Below are positions 20,103 through 28,573 of a DNA stretch of 64,000 bases, piece by piece (positions within the stretch are counted from its first letter, which is position 1; every line of letters begins with the position of its first letter). Location: the NCBI RefSeq assembly GCF_027532945.1, contig NZ_JAPZTZ010000014.1, forward strand, positions 62,001-126,000. The letters are read 5' to 3'. Origin of the DNA: Phreatobacter sp. Its GTDB lineage: Bacteria; Pseudomonadota; Alphaproteobacteria; Rhizobiales; Phreatobacteraceae. Below the pieces are notes generated by a model, which ran no database searches, had not been told where the DNA came from, and saw nothing but the letters and a program-made list of their open reading frames with translations. The position numbers and the translations under genes were made by a program.

Positions 20103-20840
20103 GTGACCGCGCAAGTCCTCCCCCTCGACGACCGGCTGCCGCGCTACCAGCAATTGCGCGACCTGTTCGCCGCCGCTGTCGCTGACGGTCGCTGGCGTCC
20201 GGGCGAGGCCATTCCGCCCGAGGATAGCCTCGCCGAGCAGCACGGCGTCGCCGTCGGCACGGTGCGCAAGGCGCTCGCGGTCCTCGTCACGGAAGGGATG
20301 CTGGAGCGCCGCCAGGGGCGCGGCACCTTCGTGCGGCGTGGCAATTTCGGCAATGCGCTCGCCCGCTTCTTCCGCATGACCGATGCGAAGGGCCGGCCGA
20401 TGCGGCCGGTCTCGCGCATCCTGTCGCGAAAGGTCCTGCCCGCCGATGCCGAGGTGGCCGAGCATCTCGGCGTTGCGGACGGCGCCCCCATCATCGCGCT
20501 GACGCGTCTGCGCCTCGTTGATGGCGCGCCGCTGCTCTTCGAGGAGGTCCACCTGCCGCGCGATCCTTTCGCGGCGCTGCTCGACCTGCCCTTTGCCGAG
20601 TTCGGCGACCTGCTCTATCCGCTCTACGAGACGGCCTGCGGCAGGGTCGTCGCCTCGGCCCGCGAGACCATCCGCTTCGGCCAGCCGCCGGCCGCGGCCG
20701 CCGCGGAGCTCGGCATTGATGCGGGCGTGCCGACCGCCATCATCGACCGCATCGCCTTCGGCTTCGACCAGGCGCCGCTGGAGTTTCGCCGCTCCTACGG
20801 GCCGGCGGAGCGCTTCTCCTATTCCATCGACATCCGCTGA
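20103..20840 (+). CDS. GntR family regulator, HutC/UTRA type
   Basis: 245 aa. N-terminal winged helix (LPRYQQLRDLFAAAV, IPPEDSLAEQHGVAVGTVRKALAVL, GRGTFVRR; ~12-80) followed by a UTRA ligand-binding domain (~95-240). HutC-type regulators bind small metabolites and repress adjacent catabolic or uptake genes. The GTG at 20103 is the only start close to the domain. The tctC-like gene begins 10 nt after its stop, with the GGAG ribosome site overlapping the stop, so the two are one operon. Confidence 0.92.
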   Translation: MTAQVLPLDDRLPRYQQLRDLFAAAVADGRWRPGEAIPPEDSLAEQHGVAVGTVRKALAVLVTEGMLERRQGRGTFVRRGNFGNALARFFRMTDAKGRPMRPVSRILSRKVLPADAEVAEHLGVADGAPIIALTRLRLVDGAPLLFEEVHLPRDPFAALLDLPFAEFGDLLYPLYETACGRVVASARETIRFGQPPAAAAAELGIDAGVPTAIIDRIAFGFDQAPLEFRRSYGPAERFSYSIDIR

Positions 20841-20850
20841 GGAGCATCCC

Positions 20851-21846
20851 ATGCCCCGACTGTCCCGCGCCCTGATCGATCGCCGCGCCGCGCTCGCCGG
20901 CGGCCTTGTCGCCCTCACCGCGCCGGCCTTTGCACCCGGCATCGCCCGCGCCCAGGCCTGGCCGGCCCGCCCCGTGCGAGTCGTCGTGCCCTATTCGGCC
21001 GGTGGCGGCGCCGACACGGTCGGCCGCATCCTCTTCCAGAAGCTCGCGGCCCTGACCGGCGGCAGCTTCGTCATCGAGAACCGCGGCGGCGCCGGCGGCA
21101 CCATTGGCGCCAATGCGGTGGCGACCGCCGAGGCCGATGGCTACACGATCCTCTTCGATGCGAGCGCCCACGCCTCCAATCCGACCCTCTTCCCGCGCCT
21201 GCCCTATGACACGGTGAAGGCCTTCCGGCCGGTCTTCCTCGCCGCCGTCGTGCCGAACGTGCTGGTGGTCCATCCGAGCGTGCCGGAGCGCACGGTCGCC
21301 GACATCATCGCCGCGGCGAAGCGCGCGCCGGGCAAGATCGACTGGGCCTCCTCCGGCAACGGCTCGGCGCAGCATCTGGCGCTGGAGCTGTTCAAGAGCA
21401 TGGCGGGGATCGACATCACCCACGTGCCCTATCGCGGCGGCGGCCCGGCCCTGAACGACCTCGTCGCCGGCCAGATCAAGTATTTCTTCTCGAACCTGTC
21501 CTCGTCCATCGAGCACATCCGCGGCGGCCTGCTGCGCGCCGTCGCCCACACCGCCTCCACGCCGGTCGAGGTCATGCCGGGCCTGCCGGCGGTCGCCGAC
21601 ACGCTCGCCGGCTACCAGGCGCTGGAATGGAACGGCGTCTTCGTGCCGGCAGGCACGCCGGATGCCGTCGTGGCGCGGCTCGGCAGCGCCCTGAATGAGG
21701 CGATCAGCGATCCAGCCATCAGCGCCCGCCTGACCTCGCTCTCGGTGACCAGCCGCCCCAACACGCCGGAGGAATTCGCCGCCTTCGTCCGGACAGAGAT
21801 GGACAAGTGGGGCCCGATCATCCGCAGTGCCAATATCCGCCTCTAG
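20851..21846 (+). CDS. TctC/Bug family periplasmic binding protein
   Basis: Tripartite tricarboxylate transporter substrate-binding protein of 331 aa. Signal peptide with a twin-arginine-like start (DRRAALAGG, cleavage after ARAQ), then the Bug hallmarks RVVVPYSAGGGADTVGR and ENRGGAGGTIGA and the THVPYRGGGPALNDLVAGQ segment. Bug proteins bind carboxylates such as citrate, amino acids or aromatic acids. No tctA/tctB membrane genes are in the window, so it is an orphan. It is coupled to gntR. Confidence 0.93.
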   Translation: MPRLSRALIDRRAALAGGLVALTAPAFAPGIARAQAWPARPVRVVVPYSAGGGADTVGRILFQKLAALTGGSFVIENRGGAGGTIGANAVATAEADGYTILFDASAHASNPTLFPRLPYDTVKAFRPVFLAAVVPNVLVVHPSVPERTVADIIAAAKRAPGKIDWASSGNGSAQHLALELFKSMAGIDITHVPYRGGGPALNDLVAGQIKYFFSNLSSSIEHIRGGLLRAVAHTASTPVEVMPGLPAVADTLAGYQALEWNGVFVPAGTPDAVVARLGSALNEAISDPAISARLTSLSVTSRPNTPEEFAAFVRTEMDKWGPIIRSANIRL

Positions 21847-21856
21847 GCATCGGCAC

Positions 21857-21898
21857 CCTTCGGCGTCATTAGATTGTGTTCGACGCCTTCGGCGTCAT
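21857..21898. repeat. 13-bp direct repeat at the 3' end of ybgC
   Basis: CCTTCGGCGTCAT occurs at 21857-21869 and 21886-21898, 29 nt apart, one copy each side of the ybgC stop region. It sits at the junction between ybgC and the accessory cassette and gives YbgC the tail MTPKASNTI. Confidence 0.6.
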
Positions 21899-22333
21899 GG
21901 CCCGGCGCAGCCCATCGGGAATGCGCACCGGCTTGCCGCCGGCGAGGAAGGCGACGCGCACATTCGCCTCGACCAGCACCTCCTCGCCGCGCAGCACGCG
22001 CTGGGCGAGGTTCAGCGTCGCGCCCTTCACCACCTCGGTGCGGGTCTCCACTGTCAGCACGTCGTCGATGCGGGCTGGCCGCAGGAACTCGATGCCCATG
22101 GAGCGGACGACGAAGAAGAAGCCGGCGCCGGCCTCTTCCTTGGCCGTCTCGAACAGGTGCCCTTGAGCGACGCCCAGGAGGCGCAGAAAGTCCGTGCGGC
22201 CGCGCTCCATGAAGCGCAGGTAGCTCGCGTGATAGACGACGCCGGAAAAGTCGGTGTCCTCGTAATAGACCCGCACGGGGAGGATGTGAGTCTCACCGTC
22301 AATGCGGCCGGCCAGGCCCTGGCCATCGGTCAT
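21869..22333 (-). CDS. ybgC: Tol-Pal-associated acyl-CoA thioesterase YbgC
   Basis: Hotdog-fold thioesterase of 154 aa, hydrolysing acyl-CoA or acyl-ACP at the membrane. VYYEDTDFSGVVYHASYLRFMERGRTD carries the catalytic Asp and the family signature. It normally lies directly before tolQ; here five genes and a pseudogene separate them. It is convergent with tctC with 22 nt between. Confidence 0.95.
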   Translation of the reverse strand: MTDGQGLAGRIDGETHILPVRVYYEDTDFSGVVYHASYLRFMERGRTDFLRLLGVAQGHLFETAKEEAGAGFFFVVRSMGIEFLRPARIDDVLTVETRTEVVKGATLNLAQRVLRGEEVLVEANVRVAFLAGGKPVRIPDGLRRAMTPKASNTI

Positions 22334-22512
22334 TCCGCTCGCCCCTTGTCTTGGATCCGCTCGCCAGCCTTAGCGAGGGTGCGCGTCGAAAGCGAGGCGG
22401 ACATGTTTCCCCTGCAGGGAAGGTCTGCAGGGCGGCGGCATCGCTTTTGCGCCTCCAGCATGGTTGGGTCCGCCCGCCGCGCAGCCGCGCGGTCACATTG
22501 CATGAGCATCCC

Positions 22513-22746
22513 ATGAAGACCGTTCTCGCCGCCGCGATCGCCGTGGCCATCTCCTCCACCGCCTTCGCCCAGACCCCGGACACCTGCGCCGGTTACCTGA
22601 AGGCCCTCGCCGACATGCAGGCGGCGCTTCGCCAGTCCGGTGCAACCCCGCCGCCGACCGATCCGAACGACGCCAAGATCATCGCCTATTGCCGCGCCAA
22701 CCCCAATGCGCCGCTCGCCGACGCCATGACCAAGGCGTTCGAGTGA
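22513..22746 (+). CDS. Small secreted protein, possibly HdeA/HdeB-like
   Basis: 77 aa: signal peptide (cleavage after TAFAQ, near residue 20) then a 57-residue acidic/helical domain with two Cys, in DTCAGYLKAL and IAYCRANPNAPLADAM. The two-Cys spacing and the C-terminal pattern resemble HdeA/HdeB periplasmic acid chaperones, but similarity is weak. It lies between ybgC and ruvB, opposite in strand to both, and is convergent with ruvB. Confidence 0.65.
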   Translation: MKTVLAAAIAVAISSTAFAQTPDTCAGYLKALADMQAALRQSGATPPPTDPNDAKIIAYCRANPNAPLADAMTKAFE

Positions 22747-22775
22747 CCAAGGCATTCCAGTAAGACAATGACCGG

Positions 22776-22794
22776 CCGCCGGCTCCGCCGGCGG
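22776..22794. terminator. Stem-loop between two convergent genes
   Basis: Perfect 8-bp GC stem (CCGCCGGC with GCCGGCGG, loop TCC) ends at the base before the ruvB stop codon and 29 nt past the small secreted gene. There is no T run, so termination strength is uncertain. Confidence 0.4.
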
Positions 22795-23838
22795 TCACGC
22801 CTCCTCGTCGCCCTTGAACAGGGTGAACTGCGCCCCTTCGCGGGCCGGCTCGGCAAGGCCGAGATGGCGGAAGGCGTGGGATGTGAGCAATCGCCCGCGC
22901 GGCGTGCGTTGCAGGAAGCCCTGCTGGATGAGGAAGGGCTCGATGATCTCCTCAATGGCGTCGCGCGGCTCGGAGAGCGCCGCGGCCATGGTCTCGATCC
23001 CCACCGGCCCGCCGCCATAGTTCAGCGCGATGGCCTTGAGATAACGCCGGTCCATGGCGTCGAGGCCGGCATCGTCCACTTCGAGCCGGGTCAGCGCCTC
23101 GTCGGCAATGGTGCGGGTGATCGTGTCCGAGTCCTTGTAGATTGCGAAGTCGCGCACGCGGCGCAGCAGGCGGCCAGCGATGCGCGGCGTACCACGCGCC
23201 CGGCGGGCGATTTCGTTGGCCCCCTCCGGCATCATCCCGATGCCGAGAACGCGCGCGCCGCGGGTGACGATAAGCTCCAGCTCCTGAACCGTATAGAACT
23301 GCAGGCGGATCGGGATGCCGAAGCGGTCGCGCAGCGGCGTGGTGAGCAGGCCGGCGCGGGTGGTCGCGCCGACAAGGGTGAACTTGGCGAGGTCGATCTT
23401 CACCGAACGCGCCGCCGGCCCCTCGCCGATGATGAGGTCGAGCTGAAAATCCTCCATTGCGGGATAGAGGATCTCCTCCACCGCCGGGTTGAGGCGGTGG
23501 ATCTCGTCGATGAACAGCACGTCGCGCTCTTCGAGATTGGTCAGCTGCGCCGCGAGATCGCCGGCCTTGGCGATGACCGGGCCGGATGTGGCGCGGAAGC
23601 CGACGCCGAGCTCCTTGGCGAGGATCTGGGCCAGCGTCGTCTTGCCGAGGCCAGGAGGCCCAACGAATAGGACGTGATCGAGCGCATCGCCGCGGGTGCG
23701 CGCGGCGGAGATGAAGACCTCGAGATTCGATCGCGCCTGCGCCTGCCCGATGAACTCGGCGAGCCGCTGCGGCCGCAGATGCGTGTCGGCATCGTCGTCG
23801 CGGCGTTCGGCATCGAGAAGGCGGCGGGGCTCGGTCAA
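22795..23838 (-). CDS. ruvB: Holliday junction branch migration helicase RuvB
   Basis: AAA+ motor of branch migration, 347 aa. Walker [10 protein letters not shown], Walker [12 protein letters not shown], sensor GATTRAG, and a C-terminal winged helix. The TTG start at 23838 overlaps the ruvA stop (TTGA), so the genes are coupled. Normal length. Confidence 0.98.
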   Translation of the reverse strand: MTEPRRLLDAERRDDDADTHLRPQRLAEFIGQAQARSNLEVFISAARTRGDALDHVLFVGPPGLGKTTLAQILAKELGVGFRATSGPVIAKAGDLAAQLTNLEERDVLFIDEIHRLNPAVEEILYPAMEDFQLDLIIGEGPAARSVKIDLAKFTLVGATTRAGLLTTPLRDRFGIPIRLQFYTVQELELIVTRGARVLGIGMMPEGANEIARRARGTPRIAGRLLRRVRDFAIYKDSDTITRTIADEALTRLEVDDAGLDAMDRRYLKAIALNYGGGPVGIETMAAALSEPRDAIEEIIEPFLIQQGFLQRTPRGRLLTSHAFRHLGLAEPAREGAQFTLFKGDEEA

Positions 23839-24452
23839 GACGACAGCTCCTTGAGGCCGAGCCGGATGAGCGTTTGAGTATTCGCCTCATCCCCCGCCTT
23901 CTTGGCCGCCGCGGCGATGGCGGCGGCCGCCTGCGGCTGGCCGTAGCCGAGATTGACCAGCGCGGAGATCGCATCCGCCACCGGCCCGGCCGCGCGCTTC
24001 TCGTCGACGTCGCCGGCGAGCTTCGCCAGCGCCGGGTCGATGTCGGTGAAGCCCGGCGCCTTGTCCTTGAGCTCGGTGATGATGCGCTCGGCGACCTTCG
24101 GGCCGACGCCGTTCGCCCGGCCGATCGCCGCCTTGTCGCGCATGGCGATGGCATGGGCGAGGTCGGAGGCCTTGAGGGTCGACAGCACTGACAGCGCCAC
24201 CTTGGCGCCGACGCCCTGGACGGCCAGCAGCAGGCGGAACCACTCGCGCTCCAGGTCATTGGCGAAACCGTAGAGGCGGATCATGTCCTCGCGCACCATG
24301 GTCTCGATGGACAGCACCGCCGCTTCGCCGGCCGCCGGCAGCGCCTGGAGGGTGCGGGAGGAGCAGTGCACGACATAGCCGACGCCATGGACGTCGATGA
24401 CGACCCAGTCAGGTCCGTAGCTGTCGATAGTGCCCTTGAGCTTGCCGATCAT
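23835..24452 (-). CDS. ruvA: Holliday junction DNA-binding protein RuvA
   Basis: Tetrameric junction-binding subunit, 205 aa: OB fold (1-62), two helix-hairpin-helix motifs ([34 protein letters not shown]) and a flexible linker to the RuvB-binding C-terminal domain. It is separated from ruvC by a glycosylase-like gene. Confidence 0.98.
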   Translation of the reverse strand: MIGKLKGTIDSYGPDWVVIDVHGVGYVVHCSSRTLQALPAAGEAAVLSIETMVREDMIRLYGFANDLEREWFRLLLAVQGVGAKVALSVLSTLKASDLAHAIAMRDKAAIGRANGVGPKVAERIITELKDKAPGFTDIDPALAKLAGDVDEKRAAGPVADAISALVNLGYGQPQAAAAIAAAAKKAGDEANTQTLIRLGLKELSS

Positions 24453-24507
24453 GATGGCTCCGCCGCTTCGAGACGCCGCTTATAGCGGATTCGGCGGCCC
24501 GCTCCTG

Positions 24508-25224
24508 CTACTCGTCCCCCGTCATCCGGCGCAGCGCCTCCGGCGGGTGGTTCTCGCCCACAGACATGGCGAGGATGCGCGAGATGTGGGTGCGCGGCAG
24601 GCTGGTCTCCACCGCCCAGGCGTTCACCTGCGCCTGGATCTTCTTCAGATCCCCCTTCGATGTCGGCTGCGCCGCGACATCCACACCGGCATCGCGCATC
24701 GCCGCCACCATGTCCTGCGAGGTGACGAAGCCGTCCCATCCGACGAAGCGCAGGAAATACTGGCCTGTCATGCCGCCGAGGCGGGCCCCGCGCTTGGCGA
24801 GGAGCTCCAGCAAACCGACCTGATCCTCCGCCGGCCATGAGCTCAGGAAGCGGCCGAAGGAGCCATGCTCCCTCGTCATCGCCTGGACGAAGGCGGCATT
24901 GTCGCGCACCGACCTGATCTTCTGCGGGTTCTTCACGATCCGACCATCGCGCGACAGATCGTGCCAGAACTCGTCGGGCTGGAAGGTGAGAGCCTGCGGC
25001 ACGAAACCGAGGAAGGCCTCCTCGAAGCCCGGCCATTTCTTCTCGATGACGCTCCAGACGAAGCCGGCGGAAAAGACCCGCTTCGTCATCTCGGCCAGGA
25101 TGCGGTCGTCGGTCATGGCGGCCAGCGCTGCCCTGTCGGGGACGGCGGGGAGCAGGCCGGCGAGCACTGCCTCGCCGCCCTTGCGCTTGGCCGCGCGTGT
25201 CTGGATCGTCTTGAATTTCATCAT
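24508..25224 (-). CDS. DNA-3-methyladenine glycosylase I-like protein
   Basis: 238 aa from the ATG at 25224 (purine-rich GGTGGGGGA upstream); an ATG 14 codons earlier has no ribosome site. The segment RVFSAGFVWSVIEKKWPGFEEAF and the all-helical make-up match the TAG superfamily, which removes alkylated adenines. The zinc-binding Cys/His set of E. coli Tag is not evident, so it may be a divergent branch with another specificity. It sits between ruvC and ruvA in the same direction, an unusual insertion into ruvCAB. Confidence 0.75.
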   Translation of the reverse strand: MMKFKTIQTRAAKRKGGEAVLAGLLPAVPDRAALAAMTDDRILAEMTKRVFSAGFVWSVIEKKWPGFEEAFLGFVPQALTFQPDEFWHDLSRDGRIVKNPQKIRSVRDNAAFVQAMTREHGSFGRFLSSWPAEDQVGLLELLAKRGARLGGMTGQYFLRFVGWDGFVTSQDMVAAMRDAGVDVAAQPTSKGDLKKIQAQVNAWAVETSLPRTHISRILAMSVGENHPPEALRRMTGDE

Positions 25225-25282
25225 GCTGCCATCCCCCACCCCATAGTCCACGCCCGAAGGCAGCATCGCGGCAAGAGCGCGC

Positions 25283-25777
25283 CTAGCGCCGCCCCGGGCC
25301 CGTCCGGTGATGGGCGTGGGTCACCGCGATGGCCAGCGCATCGGCGGCGTCCATGGTCTTCGGATCGGCCTTGGGCAGCAGGATGCCGATCATCATGTGG
25401 ATCTGGTTCTTCTCGGCGTGACCGGCGCCGACCACCGACTTCTTGACCTTGTTGGGCTCGTATTCGGCGACGGGAATGCCTGCGAGCGCCGGCACCACCA
25501 TGGCGATGCCGCGTGCCTGGCCGAGCTTCAGCGTTGCGGTCGCGTCCTTGTTGACGAAGGTCTGCTCGACCGCCGCCTCTTCCGGCGACCAGGCCGCGAG
25601 CACGTCGGTAAGGCCTCGGTGCAGACTGGCGAGGCGCGTCGCGAGATCGGCCTTGTCGTCTGACGTGACCGTGCCGCAGGCGACGAAGGCGAGGCGATTG
25701 CCGGTGACGTCAATGACGCCCCACCCCGTTCGGCGCAGGCCTGGATCAATGCCGATAATGCGAATCGTGCCCATCAT
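25283..25777 (-). CDS. ruvC: Crossover junction endodeoxyribonuclease RuvC
   Basis: Resolves Holliday junctions. 164 aa with the acidic catalytic residues in [17 protein letters not shown] and [10 protein letters not shown] (RNase H fold). First gene of the leftward ruv series. Its second codon is also ATG. Confidence 0.97.
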   Translation of the reverse strand: MMGTIRIIGIDPGLRRTGWGVIDVTGNRLAFVACGTVTSDDKADLATRLASLHRGLTDVLAAWSPEEAAVEQTFVNKDATATLKLGQARGIAMVVPALAGIPVAEYEPNKVKKSVVGAGHAEKNQIHMMIGILLPKADPKTMDAADALAIAVTHAHHRTGPGRR

Positions 25778-25883
25778 GGCGCCAATCTAGCCGAATTGCA
25801 GGCGTGCCCCGCGCCGCCCGATATTCCGGTTGGCTTCCATTGCCCTTAAGCGAGAGGGAACGACACGCCGCAAAGGCCCTGCC

Positions 25884-26642
25884 TTGGACCTCCTCGCCCA
25901 GCTCGGCGCTCCCCCGCCCCTCGCCGTCCTGCTTGCCGCCTTCTTCGCCGGCATGGTGCGCGGCTATACCGGCTTCGGCTCGGCCATGATCTTCATGCCG
26001 GTCGCGGGCGCCTATCTCGGGCCCAAGACCGCCATCGGCATCATGTCGATCATCGACGCGGTGCTGCAGTTCGCCATGATCCGCTCCACCTGGCGCCATG
26101 CGCGCTGGGGCGAGATCGGGCCGCTCTTCGTCGGCTATGTCGTGGGACTGCCGCTCGGCGTCTGGCTGCTAGTGACGATCGATCCCTCGCCGGTGCGCTG
26201 GGTGACCTCGCTCTCCATCGTGCTGGTGCTGACGCTTCTGCTCACCGTCGGGCGCATCGAGCGCTCGCCGGGCCTGCCGGCGACGCTCGCCACCGGCATC
26301 ACCTCTGGCGTCATTTCCGGCCTCGCCAGCCTCGGCGGCATGGTCCTGTCGCTGTTCTGGCTGGCCGGCCCCAGCCACAATGCCGGCGTGCGCGGCTCCT
26401 CGGTCGCCTTCTTCGTGCCGGCCTCGGTCCTGTCGATGAGCCTGCTGGCCTATGCCGGCATCTTCACGCCCGCGGTCTTCCAGGGCGCGGCCTGGACCAT
26501 CCTGCCCTATGCGGTGGGCATCGGCCTCGGCTCCTTGCTGTTCGGCAGGGCGGACCCGCGCTTCTTCCGCCCCGTTGCCTTCGGCGTCATCGCCGCAGCT
26601 GCCATCACCAGCATGCCGCTGCTCGACCGGGTGCTGCGCTAG
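25884..26642 (+). CDS. TauE/SafE family sulfite exporter-like permease
   Basis: Inner-membrane transporter of about 252 aa with 7-8 helices and the repeated FFAGMVRGYTGFGSA motif of the TauE/SafE family. Members move sulfite, sulfoacetate or other small organic anions. I place the start at the TTG at 25884 (AAAGG upstream), just before the first helix; a TTG at 25830 is also in frame. No sulfur-metabolism gene adjoins it, so the substrate is unknown. Confidence 0.87.
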   Translation: MDLLAQLGAPPPLAVLLAAFFAGMVRGYTGFGSAMIFMPVAGAYLGPKTAIGIMSIIDAVLQFAMIRSTWRHARWGEIGPLFVGYVVGLPLGVWLLVTIDPSPVRWVTSLSIVLVLTLLLTVGRIERSPGLPATLATGITSGVISGLASLGGMVLSLFWLAGPSHNAGVRGSSVAFFVPASVLSMSLLAYAGIFTPAVFQGAAWTILPYAVGIGLGSLLFGRADPRFFRPVAFGVIAAAAITSMPLLDRVLR

Positions 26643-26650
26643 GGGCGGCC

Positions 26651-27397
26651 TCAGCCGCCCATCTTCGCCACGAGCGCCTCGGACAACTCGAAGTTGGAAT
26701 AGACGTTCTGCACGTCGTCGTTCTCGTCGAGATTGTCCATGAGACGCAGCAGCTTCTCGCCGGTCTCGTCGTCGACGGCGACATTGTTCTGCGGCTTCCA
26801 GGTCAGGGCGGTCTTCTTCGGCTCGCCGAACTTCGCCTCAAGGGCCTTCGCCACCTCGGCGAGGGCGTCGGACGCGGTGGTGATCTCGTGGCCGGCCTCG
26901 GAGGAGACCACGTCCTCTGCCCCCGCCTCGATGGCGGCTTCCAGCATGTCGTCGGCGGAGGCCTTGTCTGCGGCAAACTCGATCGTGCCGACCCGGTCAA
27001 ACATGAAGGAGACGGCGCCGGTCTCGGCGAGGTTGCCGCCGGACTTGGTGAAATAGGAGCGCACCTCGGAGGCGGTGCGGTTGCGGTTGTCGGTCAGCGC
27101 CTCGACGATGACGGCGACGCCGCCGGGGCCGTAGCCCTCGTAGCGGATCTCCTCATAATTCTCGGTGTCGCCGCCGGCCGCCTTCTTGATGGCGCGCTCG
27201 ATATTGTCCTTCGGCATGTTCTCGGCGCGGGCCGCGATGATGGCGGCGCGGAGGCGCGGGTTCATGTTCGGATCGGGCAGACCCATCTTGGCCGCGACCG
27301 TGATCTCACGGGCGAGCTTGCCGAAGAGCTTGGACCGCATCGCGTCCTGGCGGCCCTTGCGATGCATGATGTTCTTGAACTGTGAATGCCCGGCCAT
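26651..27397 (-). CDS. yebC: YebC/PmpR family regulatory protein
   Basis: 248 aa, with the invariant N-terminus [18 protein letters not shown] and the [12 protein letters not shown] and [10 protein letters not shown] motifs. The family was described as DNA-binding regulators; some members promote translation through proline stretches. In many bacteria it lies upstream of ruvC, which agrees with its place here. Convergent with the TauE-like gene (8 nt apart). Confidence 0.96.
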   Translation of the reverse strand: MAGHSQFKNIMHRKGRQDAMRSKLFGKLAREITVAAKMGLPDPNMNPRLRAAIIAARAENMPKDNIERAIKKAAGGDTENYEEIRYEGYGPGGVAVIVEALTDNRNRTASEVRSYFTKSGGNLAETGAVSFMFDRVGTIEFAADKASADDMLEAAIEAGAEDVVSSEAGHEITTASDALAEVAKALEAKFGEPKKTALTWKPQNNVAVDDETGEKLLRLMDNLDENDDVQNVYSNFELSEALVAKMGG

Positions 27398-27523
27398 GGG
27401 ACTCTCTTCGCGGTGGTCAGCCGGGCGGGGCGCCGTTCCGTGCGCCGCTCCAACGCGCCGGCTTGGTCAGTCGGCGCGACTTATAGGCAAGCGTGGCGGC
27501 GAAATCCAGCGCCGCCAGCCGGC

Positions 27524-28051
27524 TCAGCGACGGGCGCCGAAGGCGTTGGCGAGCAGGTCGATCTGGCTCGAAATGGCATTGCTGGCAGCGGCCGGCGCGA
27601 TCTCGGCAAACAGCAGCTTGTCCATGTGGACGATGCGCTCCTGCAGGCGCATGGCCTTGCCGATGAGAGCGGAGAGCTGCTCGGGGAGCTCCTCCAGCGT
27701 CGCCTGCGGGGTCGGCGCACCGACCGAGGAGAGGCGCACCTTGGATTTCTCCTGCGCGGCCTGCTCCTGGGTGAGCTCGCCCTCGTTGACGGCACGCTGC
27801 AGCAGCAGCCAAGAGGCGAGCTGCATCAGGCGGGTGGTCAGGCGCATGCTCTCGGTGGCGTAGGCGAGAGCCGGCCCGCGGTCGAGGCTGCGGCTGTCGT
27901 TGCGGCCCGGGCCGTCGAGATAGGCGGCTGTCTCCTCGACCAGCGACATCCCCTCGCGGAACAGGTCCTTGAAGGCCTGGGAGCTGGCGAGCCGGGTCCC
28001 GAAGGCCACGGCGGTCTCGGCGACGGGCGAAACGCTCTCTTGCGACATCAC
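27524..28051 (-). CDS. rcdA: RcdA, adaptor for CtrA degradation (DUF1465)
   Basis: 175 aa helical protein of family DUF1465, to which Caulobacter RcdA belongs. RcdA acts with CpdR and PopA to deliver CtrA and other substrates to ClpXP at the cell pole. The core LFREGMSLVEETAAYLDGPGR and ESMRLTTRLMQLASWLLLQRAVNEGE is the family signature, and the length matches. A GAGGGAG site is 7 nt before the GTG at 28051; an ATG is the next codon. A CtrA-like box lies 60 nt upstream, in line with CtrA control known in Caulobacter. Confidence 0.85.
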   Translation of the reverse strand: MMSQESVSPVAETAVAFGTRLASSQAFKDLFREGMSLVEETAAYLDGPGRNDSRSLDRGPALAYATESMRLTTRLMQLASWLLLQRAVNEGELTQEQAAQEKSKVRLSSVGAPTPQATLEELPEQLSALIGKAMRLQERIVHMDKLLFAEIAPAAASNAISSQIDLLANAFGARR

Positions 28052-28111
28052 GCTACTACTCCCTCAGGGGTTCTGGTGTGCCGCCGTTTTCCCGACCCGT
28101 AAAGCGAATGC

Positions 28112-28127
28112 TTAAGGAAAGGTAAAC
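28112..28127 (+). promoter_or_regulatory. CtrA-like box upstream of rcdA
   Basis: TTAA-GGAAAGG-TAAAC, one mismatch to TTAA-N7-TTAAC, about 60 nt upstream of the rcdA start. Orientation is opposite to the gene, which CtrA tolerates. Confidence 0.5.
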
Positions 28128-28321
28128 GGCGATGGTTCAACGGTCGAACCCTGTCGAGCAATCGGGGTGCCACCCCGCCCTGTGCCGCTTCGGGACAGAT
28201 CCTTCGGGCGGCAGGGCCAGCCCATCGAACGACGAAATCGCGGCGCTGCCAAGGCCGTGCGTCGTCGCGCCGCCGGCCTGTCCACTGTCCTAAGGGGAGA
28301 GGCGCCCGGCCGCATGAGGAC

Positions 28322-28348
28322 AAAAAAAGGCCGCCCGAAGGCGGCCTT
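28322..28348 (-). terminator. Strong intrinsic terminator with no gene in front
   Basis: Perfect 9-bp stem (28327-28335 with 28340-28348, CGAA tetraloop on the plus strand) followed on the minus strand by seven T. The nearest minus-strand gene to its right starts 2.8 kb away, beyond a plus-strand gene. Confidence 0.85.
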
Positions 28349-28425
28349 GAAGTGAAATACAGGGAGGCGTCAAACAGAGTGGACAGGAGCCACTCGCGTC
28401 CAGCGAACTGAACGATTTGTTTGAT
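28322..28425 (-). ncRNA. Candidate small RNA ending in an orphan terminator
   Basis: The minus strand carries a strong terminator at 28322-28348 with only non-coding sequence before it. A short transcript starting near 28425 would have a GCCTCCC segment (anti-Shine-Dalgarno-like, as in several alphaproteobacterial sRNAs) just ahead of the terminator. The start is a guess, and no known sRNA family is recognised. Confidence 0.3.
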
Positions 28426-28437
28426 AAACGGGAAAGG

Positions 28438-28453
28438 TTAACCAGCCGTTAGC
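28438..28453 (+). promoter_or_regulatory. CtrA-like box upstream of the dihydropyrimidinase-type gene
   Basis: TTAA-CCAGCCG-TTAGC, one mismatch, 120 nt before the ATG at 28574 and just upstream of the candidate minus-strand sRNA. Which transcript it serves is not clear. Confidence 0.4.
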
Positions 28454-28573
28454 CGTTACCGGTGCAGCCGGCGATTCTTGCGCTGTGTCGGCCTTGACGG
28501 TGGCATGAAAATGCTGTGCGACATGGGTCCGCAACGGCGGGCGCGGGCCCGCGGCTCTCCAGGACCTGCCGAC

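Larger units (their letters stand above)
28052..28573. other. 522-bp region without a protein gene
   Basis: It contains two CtrA-like boxes (28112-28127 and 28438-28453), a strong minus-strand terminator (28322-28348) with no minus-strand gene in front of it, and the leader of the dihydropyrimidinase-type gene. The long minus-strand frame crossing its right part is the shadow of that gene. Confidence 0.6.
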
